Positions 1 to 10,500 of a DNA stretch of 64,000 nucleotides are shown here, in pieces (within the stretch, counting starts at the first letter, position 1; the number at the start of each line of letters is the position of its first letter). Location of the stretch: contig CM046853.1 of assembly GCA_025617745.1 (NCBI GenBank), forward strand, positions 49,096,934-49,160,933. Reading direction: 5' to 3'. The position numbers were made by a program, and so were the translations under genes. Source of the DNA: Heliocidaris erythrogramma. Lineage: Eukaryota; Echinodermata; Echinoidea; Camarodonta; Echinometridae. The notes below the pieces were generated by a model that was not told the origin of the DNA, did no database searches, and was given only the letters and a program-made list of their open reading frames with translations.

Positions 1-368
1 ATATACAGTACATGTATATGGTTACTAGTACACTATCTTTCCAGTTTGATTTTCCTGAGTTTCAGTGGATTTTAGAGCATGGTATACTAAGTGAATGTGT
101 ATGGAAAGTTCAATCGGTGTTGATTGATATGTATTTTAGTTTGGAGGGATTTTAGGACGAAGTGCTTTGCTGCTATTGTAGCTGTAGTCAAATTTTTGTT
201 GACAATGGGATTATCTTGCATTGAGGAATTGTTTATAGTTCATTGACACCAGAATGAACAGAATATAGTCCTGTTGAAATTGTGACTAATATATAGATAT
301 ATTTTTCTCTGTCACTGCATATTTTTAGAATTAAGCTGATCATGCACTCCTAGTAAAATTGCTTTATT
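1..368. other. AT-rich DNA before the first repeat array
   Basis: No exon, RNA gene or clear repeat is visible here. By position it is probably intronic sequence of the dymeclin gene, because the first visible exon (2611) starts in mid-gene. A short open stretch after a TTCCAG at about 40-45 does not resemble dymeclin, so I do not call it an exon. Confidence 0.5.
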
Positions 369-397
369 GTATCCCCCGGCAGTATGCCGGAGGATAC
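369..397. repeat. Hairpin at the head of the first tandem array
   Basis: Positions 369-381 (GTATCCCCCGGCA) are complementary to 385-397 at 12 of 13 positions, leaving a 3-nt GTA loop. It is followed by TTTGG, then a GCC/CCG run at about 418-442, then the tandem units. Its placement at the start of the array suggests that it marks the end of an interspersed repeat family. Confidence 0.75.
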
Positions 398-417
398 TTT
401 GGATTCAGCAGCGTTTC

Positions 418-442
418 GCCGCCGCCGCCGCCGCCGCCGCGT
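418..442. repeat. CCG trinucleotide microsatellite
   Basis: Seven or so consecutive CCG triplets, ending in CGCG, lie between the hairpin and the first tandem unit. It is the only CCG run of this length in an otherwise AT-rich region. Confidence 0.85.
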
Positions 443-2330
443 CACATTCTTGTGTGCGCTCTAGCAGTCACATTTCTCGACGAATTTCTTTCAGACTTCC
501 TGTGGACGTGTATCTTGGTAAAATCTGGACCCCTATAGTTTCTGGTGATGCTGCCCCCAGTGTTCCGTCTTTTATAGGGTAAAAGGCCATATTTTTGGGG
601 ATAGTTTGTGTGCGCTCTAGCGGTCACATTTCTAAACGGATTTTGTTCAAATTTTGTATGAAGGTGTCTCTTGGTAAAATCTGGAACCCTATAGATTTTG
701 GTGATGCTGCCCCCAGTGTTCCGTCTTTTATAGGGTCAAAGGTCATATTTTGATAGATGTCTTGTGTGTACTCTTGTGTGCGCTCTGGCGGTCACATTTC
801 TCAACGGATTTCGTTCAAATTTTGCATGAAGGTGTCTCTTGGTGTAATTTAAAAACCTCTAGTGTTTGGTGATGCTGCCACCAGTGTTCCGTCTTTTATA
901 GGGTCAAAGGTCATACTTCAGGGCATGGCGTGAGTGCACTCTGCAGGCCACATTTCTCAACGGATTTTGTTCAAATTTTGTATGGAGATGTATCTTGGTA
1001 TAATCTACACATGTTTTAATTTTTGGTGATGCTGCCCTCATTGTTCCGTCCTTTATAGGGTCAAAGGTCATTTTTCCATTTCTTGCACTCTTACTTCTGC
1101 ATTTCTCGACGGATTTCGTTCAAATTTTGCATGAAGGTGTCCCTTGGTGTAATCTAAAAACCTGTACTTTTTGGTGATGCTGCCACCAGTGTCCCGTCTT
1201 TTATAGGGTCAAAGGTCATACTTCAAGGGATGGCGTGAGTTCACTCTGCAGGCCACATTTCTTGATGGATTTCTTTCAAATTTTGTATGGAGATGTATCT
1301 TGGTATAATCTACACATCTTTACTGTTTGGTGATGCTGCCCTCATTGTTCCGTCCTTTATAGGGTCAAAGGTCATTTTTCCATTTCTTGCACTCTTCTGC
1401 ATTTCTCGACGGATTTCGTTCAAATTTTGCATGAAGGTGTCCCTTGGTGTAATCTAAAAACCTGTACTTTTTGGTGATGCTGCCACCAGTGTCCCGTCTT
1501 TTATAGGGTCAAAGGTCATACTTCAAGGGATGGCGTGAGTTCACTCTGCAGGCCACATTTCTTGATGGATTTCTTTCAAATTTTGTATGGAGATGTATCT
1601 TGGTATAATCTACACATCTTTACTGTTTGGTGATGCTGCCCTCATTGTTCCGTCCTTTATAGGGTCAAAGCTCATTTGTCCCTTTTGTGCACTCTTACTT
1701 CTGCATTTCTTGACGGATTTCATTCAAATTTTGTATGGAGATGTATCTTGGTATAATCTACACATATTTAATTTTTGGTGATGCTGCCCTCATTGTTCCG
1801 TCCTTTATTTTGTGCACTCTTCTGCATTTCTTGACGGATTTCGTTCAAATTTTGCATGAAGGTGTCACTTGGTCAAAGGTCATACTTCAGGGCATGGCGT
1901 GAGTGCACTCTGCAGGCCACATTTCTTGATGGATTTCTTTCAAATTTTGTATGGAGATGTATCTTGGTATATCTCTCAACACATTTCTTTCAAATTTTAT
2001 ATGAAGATGTGTCTTAGTGAAACCTACACATCTAAATTGTTTGCTGATGCTACCCCCACTGTACCACTTTCTATACAGTCAAATGTCATATTCAGGTTGT
2101 TGTTAGGGTCAAATGTCATATTTTCGTTGCATGCATTCTGGAGGACACATTTGTTAACTCATTTCTTTCAGATTTTGTATGTAGGTCCATTATAGATTAC
2201 ACCTCTACAGTTTTTGGTGATGCTGCCTCTAGTGTTCCGTCTTTCATAGGATCAAAGGTCATATTTTAGTGGATGGCTTATGTGCGCTCTGAGGTCATAT
2301 TTCTTATAAAAATGCATTATACTCTAATCT
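443..2330. repeat. Tandem array, about 12 units of 145-170 bp
   Basis: Each unit repeats the same landmarks in order: a CACATTTCT/GCATTTCT start, GACGGATTTCNTTCAAATTTTG, TTGGT(A/G)TAATCT, GGTGATGCTGCC, GTTCCGTCTTTTATAGGGTCAAAG. Two monomer types alternate in the middle of the array: type A has GAAGGTGTCCCTTGGTGTAA and type B has GGAGATGTATCTTGGTATAA. The segment 1081-1380 is almost identical to 1381-1680, so the recent amplification unit was an A+B dimer of about 300 bp. Units decay towards the 3' end (after about 1950). All open frames across it are by-products of the repeat and are not called. Confidence 0.9.
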
Positions 2331-2610
2331 GCACAAATCGTTTTGGTAATGCTGCTCCTAGTGTTGACAATATTCCGGGCCACTGGCGGCAATTTCTACA
2401 CCATCCTTTTGTTTGAGGGAGGGGATGGGGGAGGGTCTTTGTCCCTCCTTCAAATCGCTGCCAGTGCATTTCAATCAGTATGCTCTGATTATCTTATGGA
2501 GAATGACTATCAGCTTTGTAGCGTCTTAAAATGAGTTATAAAAGATTATTTCATGACTATCATTTATCAGATAGGAATATTAACATCAAGTTATGTTGAT
2601 TGTATTGCAG
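2331..2610. other. Intron sequence before the first visible dymeclin exon
   Basis: Low-copy looking intron DNA leading to the acceptor TGTATTGCAG at 2601-2610. No other feature is seen. Confidence 0.6.
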
Positions 2611-2736
2611 GAATTTCACCTATGTGATTCACCTGGAGACCATTAACACATTACTGGTGTTACTATCAGTTCAGATGTACATTCCAAGGATTTCACACAA
2701 GAGCCTCATTACAGAGTACATCATGCATGGAAAATG
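2611..2736 (+). CDS. DYM: Dymeclin exon a (first visible)
   Basis: Acceptor TGTATTGCAG, donor ATG|GTGAGT. The exon enters with one base of a split codon and leaves with two. It encodes [20 protein letters not shown]...[14 protein letters not shown], which matches the dymeclin segment with a helix rich in I, L and V followed by SHK.L...G. It is preceded by the tandem array, so the previous exon must be beyond the left edge. Confidence 0.93.
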
Positions 2737-4500
2737 GTGAGTATATTATCCATCTTTTAAGATTAAAACCAAGAGAGAAAAATATTTAAGTTAGATCAGC
2801 ATGAGACAAAAATATTTTAAGTAGATGATCTCTTTCTCTTTAGATATAGTGAATAGTACAAAAGCTAAATGAATATGTAAAAATCTATTCATTTTTTTAT
2901 GTAAAATCCTTTTTATGGCAAGGGGGGGGGGGGGGAATGGGGCCTGCACTCTGTACTTGTATCAGTTGTAATCTTATAACTTTAAAATAATTGATCGTAG
3001 TTCATGCATGTATGTGCAGCTTACAATCTTGGATTTCAAATTATGCTGATAACCTTATACTGTTGTCCCTCTTTCTCCAGTTCAAGTGATGCTCATATTC
3101 TGGTGAAGATCCTTCTGGACCAGTTCATCAAGAGAGAAGACTGTCCAGCAGAACTTCTCAGAGACTCGCCCAAACCTGCTAGCTTTCTCTATGGCATCTC
3201 TGCAGCAATAGCAGGTAGGTTCTGCTTATATTCTTCTTTCACCTTTGTCTGGGGGGGGGGGGGGGGGTGAGATCTGAGAGGACCAAAACAATTTTGTAGG
3301 TTTAAAGTATGCATTGACACATTTACTGGTCCGTATTGAGTGAAATATGACCTTATGACATCACAGGGAGGTGATTTGAGTGGACCAAAACAACTTTGGA
3401 GATTGAAAGTAGGCACTGACTGATTTATTACCCTTGTTTGAGGAATCTACACATGGTTTTTATTTTCTGAAATTCCTCACCCTTGGTATCAGCACCAAGG
3501 GTGTCATGTGCTGGCTAGAACGCTTGGTACATGTAGCACTTATGTGATAAATCCCACATAATGATGGATGCATACATACGGTACATTTATCTGTTATGAG
3601 AAAAATCTCACATAATGATACTGATACTTTATTTTGTTCTCTCCCTAGCTGGTATCTGGGCAGTGCTCACACTGGGTTATGGTGTTAGAACAAAGACCGA
3701 TGATCAGGAAGATAAGGCACTCTTGGCCAACCAGAGCCTCCTTCTCCTGCAGGTCCTAACCAATCACTACACGCATGAGAAGGGAGTACACAATCCTTAC
3801 AGGAGGGCCCTCTGCTCTTTTGCAAATTCACAAGGTAAGCACAATTTCTCGTATTCACCTATGCCTCAATATTGGTAAAATTGTTTTAAAGTTCTTTTTT
3901 CTATTTTTTAAAAATTTGTTGTTGTTGTTGTTGAATTTAGAGCATACATTATAGTTCATGAAAAAGGTATGATTTTGTATTACAGTAGCATATTTGGTTT
4001 GCCTTTATTTGTGGGGTCTTGGTGAGTTATGTTACCTTGGAAACCTAAGCAATATCCCTAAATAATGTGATGTCTTATTCCAAACATTTTATTTATGATA
4101 GAAATTGATTGTAGGATACTTCTTATCCCCTCTTCCCTCTTTCCCCTCTTTCCTTTCTTTCCAGTGTTGTAAGTAAGTATAAGTAAGTTGTAAGTAAGTA
4201 AGTTCCAGTGTTATTAAAGATAAACTGCTTACAAGCTTTCTCACATATTCTTTTTATTTTCCTAGATGGTGGAATTCCAATTGGTCCATCCGGATCCCTG
4301 CCACCCTTCAAGCTCAACTCAGCCAATCTGTACAATACATTCTGTAATCATCTCAAAGATGATCAGAGTACGCTCCTCCTCTACCTCCTTCTCCATCAGA
4401 ACATCAACTTTCGGAATTATGTCCTTTCAAGAACAAACATAGACACACTGGTATGTCCCTTTCATTTATATATTTTCAACATGCTTCATTAGGATGGATT

Positions 4501-4546
<46 letters not shown>

Positions 4547-7500
4547 GCTGGCTTTAGAGCCACAGAGTTGTCTTGCTTGGATATGGATATTGCAAAACTA
4601 TATACTTACTAGAATTCCTGAGTATTTCATGGATAAGCGTTATAGATAAAATTGAAAAATAAACTAGAAAGAAATATGGAAACTCTATATATTACTTTGG
4701 GTAGTGTTGTTCATTTGTTTGTTGTTTTTGTTGTTTTGGTGGTGGTGGATTTTAGGGGGGGTGCATTGTACTGTAGACCCCTAATCTGTCTTTTCAGTTT
4801 TTCCTTTGACACTGTTTAAATCGAAAACAATATCTAGGAAAGAAATATTTTACTTCCCATATTCTACCTGATCAGTTAATGTTATGTTGTTATAGACAAA
4901 TAGGTCACACACACACACACACACTTACGTGTTTTCACCGGAAAACAAGGACTGTGTGTCAACATTACCCAACCGTGGACTTATTCATAATTAACTATTC
5001 ACAGTTATTTTTCAATTGTTTTTGAAGAGAATAATCCTGGAAGACTAAAAATAAATCCCGTTCAATTTCCGGGCGTGCCCGTCTGTTGGATAGAGTGCGT
5101 AAGCCAAAAAAAAAAAAAAAAAAAAAAAATTTACACACAAAAAATTTCACTACCGCCCAAACGTGGACTCTACGCATTTATGCTTTTAAGGTCAACAGCG
5201 TAGTTAGAAGCTAAAAATAAAGCCAACAAACTGTAAATCAAAACGAGGACGGTCCTCGGTCTCGTGTGTGTCCTCGGTTCGAAGGTGTGTTTTCATATTA
5301 GTGTCCCACGGTTGCCGGTGAACACAAGTGCACACACACACTTACGTGTTTTCACCGGAAAACGTGGACTGTGTGTCAACATTACCCAACCGTGGACTTA
5401 TTCATAATTAATTATTCAGTTATTTTTCAATTGTTTTTGTAGAGAATAATCCTGGAAGACTAAAAATAAATCCCGTTCAATTGTAACATGCTTTCTGGGC
5501 GTGCCCATCTGTTGGATAGAGTGCGTAAGCAAAAAAAAAAAAAAAAAATTATACCCACAAAAAAGTTCACGAGCACCCAAACGTGGACTCTGCTCAGAAA
5601 TGCTCGAACGTTCAACAGCGTAGTTACAAGCTAAAAATAAAGCCAACAAACTGTAAATCAAAAAGAGGACAGTCCTCGGTCTCGTGTGTGTCCTCGGTTC
5701 GAGGATGTGTTTTTATAAAAGTGCCCGCAGTTGCCGGTCAACACCCACGCACACACACACACACACACCAGTATTTATATAATTATAATAATAATAATAA
5801 TGATAATAATATGTCTTGTTTACCCAGGGTAGCCTCATCAGTATTTTTTACTGTTCTCCCTGAGGGTCCTGCAGTCATATTATTACCCTGGCTATCCCAA
5901 ATTATTACATATTTCAGTGCAAACAAATTTCGTGCAATTGTCATTGGCTGAAAATGCTAGCTCATCAAGGCAGCAATGGACGGATGCAAAGCGAATCCTG
6001 TAATGGCCAGAAACAGGCTCGTCGGTAGGTTTGTAGGTCGGTATAACAAACTTATTTGCAATATGAAAAAGAGACATGATAACGAAGCTTTTCGACCTGC
6101 ACTCATCAGGTTATCACGCAGGTATATAACAAATTACTTGAAATCAATTATGTCCCTGGCCAGAAGCTCAGCGCATTTACGCTTTCTGGAAGCCACCTAC
6201 ATTCAATCGCACGAACCCCTTCTGTGCAGACAAAAGGAGTTTGTCCAAGCTTTGTGATTGTTCTGAAATTACGGCGTCTGGGTTGCGTCCGGGTTCATCG
6301 AGTATAATATAGTTGATTTCAAGTAATTTGTTATATACCTGCGTGATAACCTTGATGAGTGCAGGTCGAAAAGCTTCGTTATCATGTCTCTTTTTCGTGC
6401 CATATTGAAATTTTGTAGTACCAAGAAACTTATTTGCATGGATCATTTGTAACATAATAGGTGATACCTTTGCTGAAGATACTCTACAACGCACAGGAGA
6501 GGAATTCTCATCACATCTACATGACTCTCATCATCCTCCTCATCCTTAGTGAAGACGACTCCTTCAACAAGTGTGTCCATGAACTGGTGAGTGATGGAGC
6601 CACTTGGTCTCTTGAGACCAGGACCCATTTCATGAAAAATTGTTATCGATAACAACTGCCAGAGTTTTATAACAAATTTGCTCTCATCCAATCAGATGTA
6701 AGGATTTCAGTAGCTGATATCACTTATTGCAACTTGTTATTAATAAGTTTTAATAACAATTTACAGTAATTGATGTGAGATACTGTAATCATTACTCTTG
6801 ATTGGCTAAAGTGAAATTTGTTGTAGTTTGTGGCAGTTGTTATTGATAACAAGTTTTATGAAACAGTGCCCATATGTTTCGCAGGAGACTCCGAATTTGC
6901 TCATTGACTCATCCCCTTTTAACCTCCTTGATAAAATTTTAGCGGTGAAAATGAAAAAGGGAATCTCTTATGCATTTGTAGTTATTTTATCCAACTTTGG
7001 CCTACTAATGCCAGGTAAGTGCATCAAAAATTCTTGTGATGCTATAATTTCATTGTTTGCCCCAGGGCACCATAATCCCTACATGTGCCACTGCTTACAC
7101 CCAAGCGCTATGTCCAACAAATTACTGAAAAACGACATAAACACATCTGTGTGGAAGGTAGAATGTAACTTTTGTTTATTAACCTGTATTAACCTTTCAT
7201 TGACCACTGTCCACTGTCCTGGTAAACTGTCCCATTGAGCCAGAATCCGGTCCCATTTAGCTAGCAAAAGGATACAGGAAGGAACTATTTCAGGAGATAT
7301 TGTCTCCAGTAGGTTATAATCCTGTTTACGTTATAAAGGTCATTCACGGTCATGGCAAGTGTAATGATAACAAGGAAGTACACTGTGATCCCAGAGCTAT
7401 ATAGAGAGAGTCGAGACACAGGAAGTCTCTCTTCTGATTGGTCAGTCATTATATGGAGCTTCAAGTAGTTCCCTCCCATAGAGAATGTACGTGTGAGGGA

Positions 7501-10500
7501 ATTATTGGGATCTCCATGATCGCATATGTGTATTATGTACGTGTCCCAACTCTCTCTTTTGATGGGCTCTGTGTGATCCTTTTCATCTATGTTCGTAGGA
7601 AACTTTTGTTGTAAATGGATATCCATTTCATGAAGCCACAGTCACAACTGACGAGACCGAAACCAGACTGACACTAGACTGAATAAAAAAGATTACATTA
7701 GTGACCGTAAATGGCCAAGGTGTCAGTTATCATTAGGTTTTGAGTCAGTTTTGCAGTGTGACTGGTGTATAAGGGGTTACATGAATGAAAGAAAAACAAA
7801 AGTTATTCTATAAGATAGCCAGATGTGTTTAGAATTGTCTTCCAATTTCCTTTTGTTTTTCACACTGCTTTTGGAAAAAAATCCTGTTAATTATTTATTT
7901 TCATTGCTGTGATAATTCTTGTCAAATATGAAAATAAGTTGGATATTCAATTTTGTTTTGATATCATGTCTACCTTCTGTCTTTGTTTACAGAATGTGAA
8001 ACAGGTTACGTGGTACACAGACAGAACCATCACAGAGATCACACTGGGTGGCCTGATTGTTCTGGTTGTGATTAGGACCATACAGTACAACATGACAAGA
8101 ATGAGGGTGAGTATTTATACAATACTGAATGGCCCTGAGTGGAATACAAGGGTATCTCGCACAAGCCGATGGTCGTATTTCACAAGGTAGGCATGACAAT
8201 TAAAGTGAGTTTGATATACCCTTGTGTCCCCTGCAAAAACAGAGCCATTCAATATAATTATCATTATTTTACTAAAGGGTACATTAGGTCGACACCTAAC
8301 AATGCAGTTTATTTCGTCATAATAGCGACCCCTACATTAGGTAGACAGTTGGTACATTAGGTCGACAGTTGAACAAAGAAAAAGAACAAAAACTGTCCTC
8401 CTAATGTACCCATTAGGGGTATATATATTATCCTAATAGGCCTACCTAAATTTTCACCATCACATCAATAGATTTTTGTATTATCTTGTACATTTATCAA
8501 CGAAAGAAATTTTAAAAAATATATTTTTACCCAAGCCTTTGCCGTATGTAAACACATACTTTTTACATGTTTGCACATCCCAAACCATGAGATATTGCAA
8601 TAAAATTGAACTATCATTCAGGTACTTTTGAGCACAGCACCAGATACAGTCAAACCTGTCTATAGCGGCCACCGAAGGGAAACGGAAAAAGTGGCTGCTA
8701 TAGACAGGTGGCCGCTATAGACAGGTCGGCGGCCATAGACAGGTCGGCGGCCATTTTTAATTTTTGCACATACACGCAACAAAGTTATAGTGTACATGCA
8801 TCCATATATATCACTTAGGAAAACAAGCTATAGATCTACAGATTTGACGTATAACATGTCATATGATATATAAATGCTAAAATAATATGCTTTGTTGTCA
8901 ATAAATGAGAAAAACAATAGATATACGAGCAATATGTGTAAAATGAATTTTCCCTCAAATTACCACGTACGTACCGCCCGCGGTAGACTGTTGTTCTTGA
9001 CTTTTATAGTCTAAAAACGATGTCTAATCATGCTTTTGCTTCCTGTCAAAAAATTACAATAATAAGTTTATCTTTTGAATAAAATCGTGCAATCAATTTT
9101 CATTCAATAAATATTTGCCTTTTGAATGGTTTAAAAGAAGTTTTAACTGTTTTTGAGAACAGGCGATAGAAGGTGCTCGCTTGATTCGTCGAAAGTGCGA
9201 ACGTCGACAATGGATCGCCGGTGTACGAGTTTTCACGCCGTTTTTCAGCAGGACAATCTCTCATACATGAAATCGTTATTATTGATCCTTAAAAAAATAA
9301 TAGTTGGGTAGTATTTTATTATTTTCACTTTCTAAAAAATATCACTCGTTTATTATTTTTTTCGAAAGTTTTAACCCTTTAAATTCTTTTTTGATAAATC
9401 TTTTAAAAAATAAAAATTAATATTGAAGTGTACGAGCCTGTGCTATTGCGCAATGGCGATCGATATCAATGCCGACCGTGATAGCTTAGGAGAACAATAC
9501 TAGACTGCTTAATTCTTACTAAAAAGACTTTTAATCTCTAATTAGTCGGCAATGTGGTGAAACTATTAGATCTTTTTGGCCATTGTAGAATCTATTCACG
9601 ACGTTTGTGTGAGAGTGTGACTGAGCTAGGACTCGGTAAACACATCGCGGCTTTATTATGCCTATGGCAAAAACTACTTTTTGTGCATGAAGCTACGGCT
9701 CGACTCGATATTGGTGGCCGCTATACGCGGTCAGATATTGACCGAGGGATACATAATGGGTGGCCGCTGGCCGCGTTAGGCAGGTGACCGCTATATGCAG
9801 GGTCTACAACACAGTAATTTCCTGCGGGGGATTTTTTGGTGGCCGCTATAAGCAGGTGGCCGCTATAGACAGGTGGCCGCTAAGACAGGTTTGACTGTAT
9901 ATCAATTTTGTTAGGTCTGCTCAAAACCTGTCACACAAATAATGATGTCAATTAAAGAATGTATGGACAAGTGTGTGGCTCTGCTTTCAAGCACCATATA
10001 TAAATGCATTAAAAGTTTGTCTTTGTAACTTATTAGCTCACCTGAGCCTAAGGCTCGAGTGAGCTATTGCGATGGAAATTTGTCCGTCGTCTGTCGTCCG
10101 TCGTGCGTTAACTTCTCCAAAACCCATGATCGGAATTCAACCAAACTTGGTAGGAATCATCCTTAAGGGTAGGGGACCCAAAGTTGTAAAAGCTATGTAA
10201 ATTTCAAACATCTGCTTCTCCAGAACCAGGCATAGCTCAGACTTGGTATTGTGTATGGAGGTACCTCTATAGATGAAGAATGAATGTTGTTCATGAAATT
10301 TCTCTGAGTAGCCCTATAGGGGCCCTGTGGGGGTAACATACTTGGGGGGGGGCGCTGCCAGGCAAAATGTACATTCTGATCTTCTTCTCCAAAACCCATG
10401 ATCGGAATTCAACCAAACTTGGTAGGAATCATCCTTAGGGGTAGGGGACCCAAAGTTGCTAAAATGGTACATGTGGCCCCCAGGGGGGCCCAGGGGGAGG

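Larger units (their letters stand above)
4451..6460 (+). other. DYM: Dymeclin intron d-e with repeats
   Basis: A 2-kb intron that carries a long T run (4502-4542), a 416-bp tandem duplication (4906-5766), AT-rich trinucleotides (5782-5815) and a large inverted repeat (6059-6407) close to the acceptor. No further exon is needed here, because exons d and e join in frame at a conserved block. Confidence 0.85.

Noticed and set aside
40-160. Possible upstream dymeclin exon after TTCCAG
   Set aside because: The open reading does not resemble the dymeclin N-terminal region, and no good donor in the right phase to exon a is apparent.
367-2195. Plus-strand open frames of 60-108 codons across the first tandem array
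   Set aside because: They are repeat by-products: the same peptide words recur per unit with frameshifts between units.
7285-7626. A 113-codon minus-strand open frame with a hydrophobic middle that looks like a membrane segment
   Set aside because: It lies inside the dymeclin intron, overlaps the inverted-repeat element at 7388-7576, and shows no recognisable family motif or splice partner.
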